A stretch of 64,000 bases of DNA from Acidobacteria subdivision 2 bacterium RH1 MAG20 (GTDB lineage: Bacteria; Acidobacteriota; Terriglobia; Terriglobales; Acidobacteriaceae). The stretch spans positions 32,473 through 96,472 of the forward strand of contig NFUO01000098.1 of NCBI GenBank assembly GCA_002197545.1. The letters are read 5' to 3'. Of this stretch, positions 7,265-15,592 are shown one piece after another. Position 1 is the stretch's first letter, and each line of letters starts with the position of its first letter. The notes below the pieces were generated by a model that made no database searches, was not told the origin of the DNA, and worked only from the letters and a program-made list of their open reading frames with translations. Position numbers and translations under genes: made by a program.

Positions 7265-8263
7265 TTAGCGGTCGATGGTCTTGAGACTGACTTCGGCGTA
7301 TCTTTCGCCCACGATCTCGTCCTGTGGGATAGCAGCCTCCAGTTCGGCTATTTCGGCTGGGGACAGCTTGACATTGAGGGCAGCAACGTTTTCTTCGAGG
7401 TATTTGCGGCGCTTGGTGCCGGGAATAGGAACGACGTCCTCACCCTGCGCCAGCACCCATGCGAGAGCGAGTTGGCCGGGCTTTACGCCTTTGCGGTCGG
7501 CGATGGCCCGGACACGGTCTACGAGGAACTGGTTCTTCTCCAGCGCGTCGCCGGTAAACCGTGGATACCGCTGCGACCGGAAGTCCTTTTCGCCAAGGTC
7601 GCTGGATTTGGTGATGGTTCCGGTGAGGAAGCCGCGCCCCAGCGGGCTATAGGGCACGAATCCAATGCCCAGCTCACGGACCGTGGGAAGGATCTCGGTT
7701 TCGACGTGCCGCTCCCACAGGGAATACTCGGTCTGGAGGGCGGTGATGGGGTGGACTCTGTGGGCGCGGCGGATGGTGGCGGCCGAGGCTTCGGAGAGGC
7801 CGAGATACTTGACCTTGCCGGCCTTTACCAGTTCGGCCATGGCTCCTACGGTCTCTTCGATGGGAGTGTTGGGGTCTACGCGGTGCTGATAGTAGAGATC
7901 GATGTGGTCCACACCGAGTCGCTTGAGGGAGGCATCGCAGGCGGAACGCACATACTCGGGCTTGCCGTTGATGACCGCATAGGAGGGGTCTTCCTTCTTG
8001 CGGACGTTGGCGAACTTGGTTGCGATAAAGACCTCGTCGCGGCGGCCAGCGATGGTCTTGCCGATCAGCTCCTCGTTATCGCCGATGCCGTAGGTGTCTG
8101 CGGTGTCGAGGAAGGTAATTCCGAGATCCAGCGCCCGGAGGATGGTTGCGGCCGACTCTTCGTCGTTGCGCTCACCGTAGAACTCACTCATTCCCATACA
8201 ACCGAGACCCATGCGGGAGACGATCGCGCCTTGTGAACCTAACTTTACTTTATCGATACTCAT
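7265..8263 (-). CDS. aldo/keto reductase
   Basis: The 332-residue product is an NADPH-dependent aldo/keto reductase of the YghZ/AKR13-like branch. Visible are the N-terminal [12 protein letters not shown], the catalytic Asp and Tyr in [18 protein letters not shown], the catalytic Lys in [10 protein letters not shown], the His in LYYQHRVDP, and the C-terminal [15 protein letters not shown] that holds the NADP phosphate. Physiological substrates are usually small aldehydes and cannot be told from sequence. The reading frame runs upstream into the next gene, but the [12 protein letters not shown] start at 8263 fits the family. The gene sits between two parS sites (3 and 4), inside the presumed ParB spreading zone. 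Confidence 0.93.
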   Translation of the reverse strand: MSIDKVKLGSQGAIVSRMGLGCMGMSEFYGERNDEESAATILRALDLGITFLDTADTYGIGDNEELIGKTIAGRRDEVFIATKFANVRKKEDPSYAVINGKPEYVRSACDASLKRLGVDHIDLYYQHRVDPNTPIEETVGAMAELVKAGKVKYLGLSEASAATIRRAHRVHPITALQTEYSLWERHVETEILPTVRELGIGFVPYSPLGRGFLTGTITKSSDLGEKDFRSQRYPRFTGDALEKNQFLVDRVRAIADRKGVKPGQLALAWVLAQGEDVVPIPGTKRRKYLEENVAALNVKLSPAEIAELEAAIPQDEIVGERYAEVSLKTIDR

Positions 8264-8356
8264 AAGTGAGTTAGACGATGGAATGGGGAGTGAAGGTTCA
8301 TATTGGGCTTTAAAAGCTGATAAATCATGACTTTCGCTATGAGAGACAGGCATATC

Positions 8357-8390
8357 GAATGGGAGTGTTCCACGTGGAACACTCCCATTC
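8357..8390. promoter_or_regulatory. parS site 4 inside a 34-base perfect palindrome
   Basis: The core TGTTCCACGTGGAACA is at 8366-8381. The dyad continues without a mismatch for nine more bases on each side (GAATGGGAG and CTCCCATTC). It lies between the amidotransferase stop (8397) and the aldo/keto reductase start (8263), and could also fold as a strong hairpin in RNA. Confidence 0.9.
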
Positions 8391-8396
8391 AACGGA

Positions 8397-9209
8397 TTAT
8401 GCGTCAGGCAATTCTCTAGGGGTGACGACGGAGGTGTGGATAGGGCGAGGGTTCCAGACGGTGGCCTCGGCGATGAAGCGGTGGAAGAGAGCGCGGGAGG
8501 CGGGGCTGATCTCGTAGCTGCGCTCGGGGTGCCATTGGACGGCGAGGACGAAGTGGGGGCTGTCTGAACTCTGAGCCCCAGTGGTCTGACCACCTTCGAG
8601 GGCTTCGATGACGGCGTCCTGGGGGCAGCGGGCGGAGACGCGGAGGCCGTCGCCGGGGATGCCGATGGCTTGATGGTGGCTTGAGTTGACGGGGAGACGG
8701 AGGAAGCCGTCCTGTTCGGGGGCCTCTTCGGGGGGGATAATCGTGCCGAGGAGGGAGTCGGGGGCGATGGCGGCGGTGTGGGCGATGGCGACGGCCTTGC
8801 CCGCAGGATGGTTGACCGGCATGGGAGCGAGGTGCTGAACGAGGGTTCCACCGCGCCAGACATTGAGGGATTGAGCGCCGAAGCAGATGGCGAGGATGGG
8901 CTTGTGGAGGTTGTGGGCGTCCTGGATGAGGAGCTCGTCGACGTTCTCGCGGGCGGGGTCGGCGGGGTTGCACTCGGGGATGGGCTCGTGGCCGTATTTG
9001 TGCGGGTTGACGTCGGCGGGACTGCCGGGGAGGAGGACGGCCTGGCAGGTGTTGATGAGGTCGGCGGTTTGACGGGGCGAGGCGCCGAGAGGGATCTCGA
9101 CGGGATGGCCGCCGGCTTTTTCGATCGCTTCGGCATAGACGTGCCAGGAGTTCTGGTTGTACTCGGGGTTGGTGCTGGTGGGAAGCGGGATGGCGATGCG
9201 GGGTTTCAT
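8397..9209 (-). CDS. class I glutamine amidotransferase / gamma-glutamyl-gamma-aminobutyrate hydrolase family (peptidase C26)
   Basis: The 270-residue protein has the peptidase C26 layout. The nucleophilic Cys lies in [12 protein letters not shown] and the His-Glu pair in [11 protein letters not shown]; a [16 protein letters not shown] block marks the substrate loop. PuuD-like members hydrolyse gamma-glutamyl amides such as gamma-glutamyl-GABA, but no polyamine genes are nearby, so the substrate is open. The nucleophile elbow reads CFGAQ rather than the common CRGxQ of PuuD, so it belongs to a divergent subgroup. The start ATG is at 9209, and the upstream gap holds part of an R3 repeat. The product should be cytoplasmic. 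Confidence 0.85.
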   Translation of the reverse strand: MKPRIAIPLPTSTNPEYNQNSWHVYAEAIEKAGGHPVEIPLGASPRQTADLINTCQAVLLPGSPADVNPHKYGHEPIPECNPADPARENVDELLIQDAHNLHKPILAICFGAQSLNVWRGGTLVQHLAPMPVNHPAGKAVAIAHTAAIAPDSLLGTIIPPEEAPEQDGFLRLPVNSSHHQAIGIPGDGLRVSARCPQDAVIEALEGGQTTGAQSSDSPHFVLAVQWHPERSYEISPASRALFHRFIAEATVWNPRPIHTSVVTPRELPDA

Positions 9210-9236
9210 GGCTGGTCTTTATGATACGGCTTAAGG

Positions 9237-9266
9237 CTTAACACCGATCTACACCGATGGCGACTG
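9237..9266. repeat. R3-type half element
   Basis: CTTAACACCGATCTACACCG is present without a visible partner arm. It overlaps the last codons of the minus-strand gene ending at 9249. Confidence 0.5.
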
Positions 9267-9824
9267 ATTAAGAACGGTTTCAGGAAGCGAAATATCTGAG
9301 CGTGCAACGCGGCGACCGACAAACGCGAATGCAAAGAGAAGAGCCGCGGTGAGCCATGCACCAAGGCTGACAGGGATAGGCACGTACATCGCGAGCGCAA
9401 CGCCACTCCCAATCAGCGCTGCGGAGAGGGCACCAAACTGCCACATGCCGTACATAAAGATGAATGGAAGATAGTGAGCACCTAAGAGAATCATGAACGC
9501 TGGATAGAACCATGCGGGGTGAAGCACTGCGATGGCGATCACCAACGGCAGTGTCAGCGGCAAAGTGAACGCGACCTGTACACCAAGTGCGTTCATGGGG
9601 TGCCCCTTCGGTAGGGCGTAGGCATGACCCATGCTACGGAGAACGAGTTGGGTCAGAGGAAAGATCAAGAACCCACCCAGGATGAGGATCAACTCTCCAA
9701 GTCGGGGTGAGTGCCATGTGCATGCAGCAGCGGACGTACACCACAACACTGCCGAGACGAGCTGGCCGGCAAAGCCACCCATGAATGTCTCGCGGACATC
9801 TTTCTGCGCCTTGATGATTTCCAT
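9249..9824 (-). CDS. multi-pass membrane protein, possibly DUF7010 family
   Basis: The 191-residue protein has a short charged N-terminus (MEIIKAQKDVRETFMGG) and about six hydrophobic spans, with conserved-looking FLIFPLTQLVLRSMG and HYLPFIFMYGMWQF segments between them. No transport or catalytic motif is recognised. The N-terminal pattern resembles the DUF7010 group of small membrane proteins, but this is from memory and not certain. It is transcribed alone on the minus strand, with an R1 repeat upstream and an R3 half repeat covering its 3' end. Function unknown. Confidence 0.75.
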   Translation of the reverse strand: MEIIKAQKDVRETFMGGFAGQLVSAVLWCTSAAACTWHSPRLGELILILGGFLIFPLTQLVLRSMGHAYALPKGHPMNALGVQVAFTLPLTLPLVIAIAVLHPAWFYPAFMILLGAHYLPFIFMYGMWQFGALSAALIGSGVALAMYVPIPVSLGAWLTAALLFAFAFVGRRVARSDISLPETVLNQSPSV

Positions 9825-9892
9825 GACGCCATCATAGCGTCACAGTCTTTTTTTATCAGTAACCTGGCATAATAAGTCGCGGAAGATCAGGA

Positions 9893-9942
9893 AGAAATAC
9901 AGGGGTCTCTCCACTCCGCTGCGCTCCGGTCGAGATGACGTG
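9893..9942 (+). repeat. R1-type interspersed repeat
   Basis: A nearly canonical copy running from AAATACAGGGGTCTCTCCAC through a CGCTGCGCTCCG centre to GGTCGAGATGACGTG. It lies in the gap between plsC and the membrane protein gene. Confidence 0.85.
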
Positions 9943-10075
9943 CGGTGGGGGTGGTTAGTGGTCGGTGGTTAGTGCAAAACGCAGATTCCCTTCGGGAATG
10001 ACAAACAAAGGCAAATCGAAGGAAAATCTGTTGGGTATTCCCCGGTCCCTTTTCCCTGGTCTCTACTCCTTGTCC

Positions 10076-11035
10076 CTATTCCTTGGTCTCTGGTTCCTGG
10101 TTCCTGTGGTGCTGCATGTAGGTTGCGGTGATGATGGATCGCAGGCGCTGGGTAAGGGTGTCGGCGTCGCGGGTGGTGAGGCCGATGGTGGGGATGGGGT
10201 CGCCTACGATGATAAATAGCGGACGTGGGGTGAGGTGATAGGTGTGGATGGGGAGGAGCTCGTAGGTTCCGACCAGGGTGAGGGGGATGAGGGGGAGTTG
10301 CGCCTTGATGGCCATGTAGGCTGCGCCGGAGACGAAGGGTTGGGTCTGGCCGCTGGCGGCGCGGCCCCCTTCGGGGAAGAGGACGAGAGGGAGGCCAGCT
10401 TTGAGGGTGGCCACTCCGCGGTTGAGGCTGGCGATGGCGCTGCGGACGCCGGATTGGTCGACTGGTACCTGGCCGGAGCGGTTGAGGTACCAGCCGATGA
10501 AGGGGACCTTCCAGAGGGATTGCTTGGCGAGGATGCGGAACTGGAAGGGGAGCTTGGCGAAGAGGACTGGGGTGTCGTAGTAGCTGAGGTGGTTGGAGGC
10601 GTAGACGGCGGTCTCGTGCTCGTGGAGCTTTTCCGCTCCGATGAGGGTGACCGGGGAGAGGCTGATGAGGAGGAGGACTTTGGCCCAGGCGTGGGCGATG
10701 GCGTGCTGCTGGTGGCCGGATTTGTCCCACAGGCCGGCGATGAGGGAGACGCAGCCGAAGGCGGTAGTGGCCAAGGCTATAAGCGGCATCACGAGCAGGT
10801 AGGTCAGCCAGCGGAAGAGGCGGTTTTTGCGGGTGGGGGTTGGTTTGGGGGTGGTTCCAACCGCAGGTCCCTCCCCCTCGGCTGCGCTCGGGGTGCGGGA
10901 TGACAACAAAGGGATGGGGTCTCCACTGCGTGGCGCTTCGGGCGAAATGCGGGGGTTCTTCCCCTTCGACCCGCTCTGGGTCAGAATGACCGTGTTTGGA
11001 GGAGGGGCGTTTTGTGGCGAAGTCGGGTCGGTCAT
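10076..11035 (-). CDS. plsC: 1-acyl-sn-glycerol-3-phosphate acyltransferase with a repeat-derived N-terminal extension
   Basis: PlsC-type enzymes transfer an acyl chain to lysophosphatidic acid in phospholipid synthesis. The 319-residue product shows a hydrophobic N-terminal anchor (LTYLLVMPLIALATTAFGCVSL), the catalytic box NHLSYYDTPVL (an NHxxxxD variant of the usual HxxxxD), and the substrate-binding LVLFPEGGRA block followed by PLIPLTLVGT. The start ATG at 11035 overlaps the folC stop (ATGA), so the two are translationally coupled. Residues of about 15-58, before the anchor, are encoded by two R1-like repeat units (10861-10904 and 10911-10990); this tail is probably disordered and absent from relatives. 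Confidence 0.88.
   Translation of the reverse strand: MTDPTSPQNAPPPNTVILTQSGSKGKNPRISPEAPRSGDPIPLLSSRTPSAAEGEGPAVGTTPKPTPTRKNRLFRWLTYLLVMPLIALATTAFGCVSLIAGLWDKSGHQQHAIAHAWAKVLLLISLSPVTLIGAEKLHEHETAVYASNHLSYYDTPVLFAKLPFQFRILAKQSLWKVPFIGWYLNRSGQVPVDQSGVRSAIASLNRGVATLKAGLPLVLFPEGGRAASGQTQPFVSGAAYMAIKAQLPLIPLTLVGTYELLPIHTYHLTPRPLFIIVGDPIPTIGLTTRDADTLTQRLRSIITATYMQHHRNQEPETKE
10861..10990. repeat. two R1-like repeat units inside the plsC 5' region
   Basis: The first unit is CCGCAGGTCCCTCC followed by CGGCTGCGCTCG and GGATGAC. The second contains GGGGTCTCCACTGCG and CTTCGACCCGCTCTGGGTCAG and ends in AATGAC. Both keep the plsC reading frame open. Confidence 0.7.
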
Positions 11036-12573
11036 GCGCGATCTGCCCCCTGGTTGAGGGCGAGGTTGCGGATCTCGCCTACGAGGTAGACGGAGCCGGT
11101 GGCGATGATGAGGCCGTCCTTTGGGGTAACGGCGCGGGCTTCGGCGAGGGCGGCGGCCAGGTGCGGAGCGGCGCGGGCTGGGATGTCGAGCGCGCGGGCG
11201 GCGGCAAGGAGGTCTTCGAGGGCGGCGGCGCGGGGGTTGTCGATGGGGGCGAGGAGGATGTGGTCGCGGGCGCGCTCGGGTTCGCCGCTGGTGGAGTCGA
11301 AGAGGGGGAGGAGGATCTGGGTCATCTCTTTGAGGGACTTGTCGCGGAGGCAACTGAAGATGAGGGTGCGGGGCTGGGCGGCGGGGAGCTGGGCGATGGC
11401 GGCGCGGAGGGTCCAGGCCCCGGCGGGGTTGTGGGCCACGTCGAGAAGGATGGGTGGGGTGGTTTGCAGGAGTTCGAGGCGGCCGGGCCAGCGAGTGTTG
11501 CGGATTCCCGCTTCGATGTTGGCGTTGGTAATTTTGTAACTTATATAGTTGCTTGTTTGGGGTGATTTGTAACCGATTTGGTTGCGTAATGCGATTGCGG
11601 CGGCGATGGCAAGGGCGATGTTGCGCTGCTGGTGCTGGCCGTGGAGGGGGGAGTTGACTTCAAGGGGTTCGTTGTCGAGGGTGAGGGTGTAGTGGTTGGG
11701 GGGGAGAGGCAGTTCGGAAGAGTGCAACCGCAGGTCCTTCGACTCCGCTGCGCTTCGCTCAGGATGACACTCTTTTTCAAGGAGACTCTTGTTGGTTAGG
11801 TCGCGCTTGTTTTCTGTGTCGCGCAATTCAGAGCTGCCTGACCTTGTGGGGGGGATGAAGGGGGTGGCGCTGATGGCGGTGAGGTTGAGGGCGGCGGCGG
11901 CTTCGCCGATGGCCTGATTGGCTTCGGGGTGTTGGGGGAGTGTGATGAGGATGCCGTTGGGGCGGAGGATCCCGGCCTTTTCGCGGGTGATGGCGGCGAT
12001 GGTGTTGCCGAGGTAGTCCTGATGGTCGAGGGCGATGTCGGTGATGATGGAGAGGAGCGGATCGACGATGTTGGTGGCGTCGAGACGGCCGCCGAGGCCT
12101 ACTTCGAGGATGGCTATGTCAATTTTCTGCTCGGCGTAGTAAAGGAAGGCCAAGGCGGTGAGGACTTCGAAGAAGCTGGGGTGGTGCGGGAGGGCGCCTT
12201 CGGCGACGAGGCGGTTGGCGGCGTCATCGACCTGGAAGTAGAGGCGGGCGAAGTCTTCGTCGGGGACCTGGGCGCCGTCGATCTGGATGCGCTCGTTGAC
12301 GCGGATGAGGTGCGGCGAGGTGTAGAGGGCGGTGCGGTAGCCGGCGGCGGTGAGGATGCTGCTGAGGGTGGCGGCGGTCGAGCCTTTGCCGTTGGTTCCG
12401 GCGATGAGGACTGAAGGGAAGGTGGTCTGCGGATCGCCGAGGGCGGCCATGAGGGCGCGCATGTGGGCGAGGTCGAACTTGCGGCGGGGCGCCGGGGTCG
12501 CGGTCGGCGACAGAGTAGGCGCGAGTTCGTGGCCGAGGGCGTAAAGGTGGTCGACCGCAGAGGCGTAGGACAT
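11032..12573 (-). CDS. folC: bifunctional folylpolyglutamate synthase / dihydrofolate synthase with an in-frame repeat insertion
   Basis: FolC adds L-glutamate to dihydropteroate or folate using ATP. The P-loop VLIAGTNGKGSTAATL is at about residues 55-70. Downstream are FEVLTALAFLYY, the EVGLGGRLDATNI block, a substrate-binding DHQDYLGNTIAAITREKAGI segment, and the C-terminal Mur-ligase domain with LLDVAHNPAGA. At 513 residues it is longer than usual (about 420-440); most of the excess lies at about 235-295, where an R1-like repeat encodes CHPERSAAESKDLR at about residues 268-282. The insertion sits between the two domains, where a loop can tolerate it. It overlaps plsC downstream by four bases. 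Confidence 0.93.
   Translation of the reverse strand: MSYASAVDHLYALGHELAPTLSPTATPAPRRKFDLAHMRALMAALGDPQTTFPSVLIAGTNGKGSTAATLSSILTAAGYRTALYTSPHLIRVNERIQIDGAQVPDEDFARLYFQVDDAANRLVAEGALPHHPSFFEVLTALAFLYYAEQKIDIAILEVGLGGRLDATNIVDPLLSIITDIALDHQDYLGNTIAAITREKAGILRPNGILITLPQHPEANQAIGEAAAALNLTAISATPFIPPTRSGSSELRDTENKRDLTNKSLLEKECHPERSAAESKDLRLHSSELPLPPNHYTLTLDNEPLEVNSPLHGQHQQRNIALAIAAAIALRNQIGYKSPQTSNYISYKITNANIEAGIRNTRWPGRLELLQTTPPILLDVAHNPAGAWTLRAAIAQLPAAQPRTLIFSCLRDKSLKEMTQILLPLFDSTSGEPERARDHILLAPIDNPRAAALEDLLAAARALDIPARAAPHLAAALAEARAVTPKDGLIIATGSVYLVGEIRNLALNQGADRA
11725..11768 (-). repeat. R1-like repeat inside folC
   Basis: CAACCGCAGGTCCTTCGACT, then CCGCTGCGCTTCGCTCAGGA and TGAC. It is inserted in frame in folC; the reading frame continues on both sides. 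Confidence 0.8.
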
Positions 12574-12643
12574 GGGGGTATTTTAGGCGATGGCGTGTGT
12601 TTGCAGCAGCATCAAGCCCATATAGCCGAGAAACCACCCCAAA

Positions 12644-13390
12644 TTAAAATTTGTAATAAATGCTCAGCGTGGGCGCTTGAGAGAGCGTATAGCCATGGGA
12701 ATTGATATCCCACTGCTGAAAGCTCGGGGCGAGAAACGCCAGAGCGCGATACTCCAGTCGCCCTCCCCAGTGCTTTGCGGTATCCCAATCAATGCCGACA
12801 CCGAAGAGGCCCGCAGGTCGCGTTTCAGAGGAGACATCGACCTTCTCTACATAACCTAAATCAGTGATAGTGCGGGTTTGAGTATTCTCGACGAGCATAT
12901 GGTGATATATCGAGAAGTACCCCGCAGTCGGGATATAGACCAGTGCGCCACCACCCGCTAATGCAAAGGGCTGTGCCCCCCAGAAGGTTTTGCGGCTCTT
13001 CACAAGATAAGCTGCCGTAAATTCGTGCCTGTCTGCCTGGCCGGACGAAACGGGCGCGTCAAGTAGACCTACGCCATAAGGATTGTTTTCTGTACCCTCG
13101 ATGTCTTCATTCATTCGGGTGTAGCCGTAATTCAAGACGAATCCGCGAGATGATTTGTAAGAAGAATGAAAACTGAGAAGCGCTCCAACGGAAGGATCAA
13201 TCGATTGCTTCACACCATTTCCGCGAGCGTCGAAAGTAAACTCACTTGTAACACCAAGGGCAACGTCACGCTGGCCGGGTTTTCCCAGCCATTGGGCTTG
13301 CGCCACCGTTGCAGAGCCAAATGCCAATCCGAGGGCAATCGCGAGCAGACGAACGTCCGCTCTCTTCCAAATATTCTTCTGCTGCGCCAT
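12644..13390 (-). CDS. predicted outer-membrane beta-barrel protein
   Basis: The 248-residue product starts with a signal peptide (basic MAQQKNIWKRADVR, hydrophobic LLAIALGLAFGSATVAQAQ). The mature part consists of alternating strands rich in aromatic residues and glycine, and the chain ends in SIYYKF, the aromatic C-terminal signature used for outer-membrane insertion by BAM. No enzymatic motif is visible. It resembles small OmpA-like or OmpW-like 8-stranded barrels only in shape. An in-frame start 54 codons upstream would place charged residues before the signal peptide, so the ATG at 13390 is preferred. Function unknown. Confidence 0.8.
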   Translation of the reverse strand: MAQQKNIWKRADVRLLAIALGLAFGSATVAQAQWLGKPGQRDVALGVTSEFTFDARGNGVKQSIDPSVGALLSFHSSYKSSRGFVLNYGYTRMNEDIEGTENNPYGVGLLDAPVSSGQADRHEFTAAYLVKSRKTFWGAQPFALAGGGALVYIPTAGYFSIYHHMLVENTQTRTITDLGYVEKVDVSSETRPAGLFGVGIDWDTAKHWGGRLEYRALAFLAPSFQQWDINSHGYTLSQAPTLSIYYKF

Positions 13391-13523
13391 GCAAAACACC
13401 TCAGGCCGGATTATAGAGATTCCTGCTGCTTGTGTCTCGTAAGTCATATTGCAGTGGCGGTTTATGGTATTGCTCTCAGCGATTGGGAGCCGCTCGCGGA
13501 CGGGATTAAGGTAAGGACAACGG

Positions 13524-13591
13524 CGAACTACAGGGGTCTCTCCACTACACAACGGACATGAAACCGTCCGTTGCTCCGGTCGAGATGACGT
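13524..13591 (+). repeat. R1-type interspersed repeat with a variable centre
   Basis: CTACAGGGGTCTCTCCACTA, a hairpin made of ACGGAC and GTCCGT, then CTCCGGTCGAGATGACG. The rest of the 13391-13795 gap holds the regulatory candidate at 13705-13743 and no gene. Confidence 0.8.
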
Positions 13592-13704
13592 TTGCGGAGG
13601 TTTTGAAGTTGAGGGCGGCGGCGAGGGACAGTGGCGGGATGATTCGGGCGAGCTATGAAGTGATAGACATCAGGCGTAGAGGATGGTCGGGCGGGGCCAC
13701 AAAT

Positions 13705-13743
13705 CCAGCGCGCTGGAAGGAAGTTTGCGGAGGGAGCAAACTT
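13705..13743. promoter_or_regulatory. palindrome plus hairpin upstream of the arabinose-type locus
   Basis: CCAGCGCGCTGG (13705-13716) is a perfect 12-base palindrome. It is followed by an 8-base-pair hairpin, AAGTTTGC at 13721-13728 and GCAAACTT at 13736-13743, with the loop GGAGGGA. The structure ends 52 bases before the first gene of the locus. It could be a DNA operator or an RNA element; no protein binder is known. Confidence 0.4.
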
Positions 13744-13795
13744 CAGGCGCTCCAGCCGCTTAGTATGGATTCGTACAAAAAAGGAAGGATTTCTG

Positions 13796-15430
13796 ATGCC
13801 AGTTTCGCGTACAGGTTTGCCGATGAAGGAAGTGGTGCTGATTACCAGTGGAGATTTGCGGCAATCGGCAAATCAGGTGTGCTGGCCGGCCCAGGAAGAG
13901 CTGGAGCGCAAGCTGACGCAATGCTTTCTCGATGAGGGCGTGAAGGTGCGGCGCGCCTTTCCGGTCGATGCTGCCCTGGGACATGGCTTCATCTCGAGTC
14001 AGCGGATGGGCATGGACATCTTTGCGGAGATCGATCCGGAGGCGAACCTCGTCTTCGCGACAGCGGCATGGCAGTACAGCCATCATGTGCTGCCGGGGAT
14101 GCGCAGCCATCGCGGGCCGATGCTGACGGTCGCAAACTGGTCGGGGCAGTGGCCGGGGCTGGTTGGCCTGCTGAACCTCAACGGCTCGCTCATCAAGGCT
14201 GGAGTGAAGTTCGATACGCTGTGGAGCGAGAGTTTCAAAGACGAGTTCTTTCTTCGCGGCCTCAGAGAGTGGATTCAGCAGGCGAGCGTGACCCACGATG
14301 TCTCGCATGTGCACGATCTGGACGTCGGCGCGCTTCCCGCCGACGCCGCGAGTCTGGGCAAAGATCTCGCTGCGGCGCTGCAGAAGCGGAAGGCAATTCT
14401 CGGCATCTTCGACGAAGGCTGCATGGGGATGTACAACGCTATCGTCGATGACGAGTTGCTCAATCCAGCCGGTGTCTTTAAGGAGCGGCTCAGCCAGTCC
14501 GCGCTGGTGGCGCGAATGCGTACCGTCTCAGACGACGAGGCAAAAGGGGTGCGGCAGTGGCTGGATGCGAAGGGGTTGCGCTTCAACATCGGCAAGGACG
14601 AAAGGACCGAGCTTACCGACGCGCAGATTCACGAGCAGTGCAAGATGTATATCGCCGCCGTTCGCATCGCGGATGAGTTCGGTTGCGATGCGATCGGCAT
14701 TCAGTATCAGCAGGGACTGAAGGACATGGTCCCCGCATCGGACCTGGTGGAGGGCCTGCTCAATAATGCGGACCGGCCTCCGGTGTATGGGGAACAGTCG
14801 GGCAAGGAGTTGTCTGCGGGTGGCCCGCTGCCGCACTTCAACGAAGTGGATGAGTGCGCCGGGTTAGATGCCCTGGTGACGAACCGCTGCTGGACGGCGC
14901 TCAAGCTCGATCCTGCGACAACGCTGCACGACCTGCGCTGGGGCGAACACTATCAAGGTGACGGCATTGATGATTTCGTCTGGGTGCTGCAGATCTCAGG
15001 AGCGGCCCCGGCGAGCCACTTTGTCGATGGTTATCGCGGCGCGTCCAGCCACAGGCAGCCGCCAATGTATTTTCCTTTGGGCGGCGGCTCTTTGAAGGGC
15101 GTGGGGAGGCCGGGAAAGATCGTCTGGAGCCGCGTGTTTGTCGAGGGCAATGCGCTGCATGTCGATATGGGGCTGGGCTCGGTCGTTAAGTTGCCCGAGG
15201 AGGAGACCATGCGCCGATGGAAGCAGACGACAATTCAATGGCCCATGGTGAGCGCTGTCTTCGACGGCATCTCGCGTGATTCCTTTATGGCGAGGCATCG
15301 GGCGAACCACGTGAATATTGTATATGCTCCCGAGGCGAAGGCTGCTGCTGAGGCGCTTGCAGTGAAGGCCGCGATGTTTTATGAGTTGGGTATTAAGGTG
15401 CATTTGTGCGGTTCGGTCAGCTTCGATTAA
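13796..15430 (+). CDS. L-fucose isomerase-family protein, candidate D-arabinose (or L-arabinose) isomerase
   Basis: The 544-residue protein belongs to the L-fucose isomerase and related proteins group, cytoplasmic metal-dependent ketol-isomerases. It has the N-terminal Rossmann-like part (VFATAAWQYSHHVLPGM, MLTVANWSGQWPGLVGLLN), the ILGIFDEGCMGMYNAIVDD metal-site region, AIGIQYQQGLKDMVPASD, and a long C-terminal beta domain with HGD-like substrate loops. The family isomerises L-fucose to L-fuculose and D-arabinose to D-ribulose. The ATG is preceded by AAGGAAGG at ideal spacing. It is the first gene of a block with a ribulokinase, a sugar porter and two glycosidases, which makes a pentose substrate more likely than fucose. 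Confidence 0.85.
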   Translation: MPVSRTGLPMKEVVLITSGDLRQSANQVCWPAQEELERKLTQCFLDEGVKVRRAFPVDAALGHGFISSQRMGMDIFAEIDPEANLVFATAAWQYSHHVLPGMRSHRGPMLTVANWSGQWPGLVGLLNLNGSLIKAGVKFDTLWSESFKDEFFLRGLREWIQQASVTHDVSHVHDLDVGALPADAASLGKDLAAALQKRKAILGIFDEGCMGMYNAIVDDELLNPAGVFKERLSQSALVARMRTVSDDEAKGVRQWLDAKGLRFNIGKDERTELTDAQIHEQCKMYIAAVRIADEFGCDAIGIQYQQGLKDMVPASDLVEGLLNNADRPPVYGEQSGKELSAGGPLPHFNEVDECAGLDALVTNRCWTALKLDPATTLHDLRWGEHYQGDGIDDFVWVLQISGAAPASHFVDGYRGASSHRQPPMYFPLGGGSLKGVGRPGKIVWSRVFVEGNALHVDMGLGSVVKLPEEETMRRWKQTTIQWPMVSAVFDGISRDSFMARHRANHVNIVYAPEAKAAAEALAVKAAMFYELGIKVHLCGSVSFD

Positions 15431-15436
15431 GAAAGC

Positions 15437-15558
15437 TCTGAACAAGTTTCGGGATATTCCCTCGGGGGCTAAAGCCCCGTTATATAGAAATGGTTAACGG
15501 CGTGGCTGAAGCCACGCCCTTTCAAAGATCAAGATTTAATCAGAAGTTCCCTAAAACG
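15437..15558. repeat. R2-type element
   Basis: GGGGGCTAAAGCCCC and GGCGTGGCTGAAGCCACGCC hairpins lie between a degenerate left end (CTCTGAACAAGTTTC) and a right end TTTAATCAGAAGTTCCCT. It lies between the isomerase and kinase genes, which may separate their expression. Confidence 0.75.
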
Positions 15559-15592
15559 AAGTGCGCAGGACCTAATGATGAGGAGCGAGTTT

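Noticed and set aside
7265..9136. A 623-codon minus-strand frame joining the aldo/keto reductase to upstream sequence.
   Set aside because: The part before residue 292 is an out-of-frame reading of the amidotransferase gene (Pro and Ser-rich). The reductase has its own natural start at 8263.
10076..11353. A longer PlsC form of 425 codons.
   Set aside because: The extra N-terminus is an out-of-frame, Arg and Pro-rich reading of folC, and an ATGA overlap start exists at 11035.
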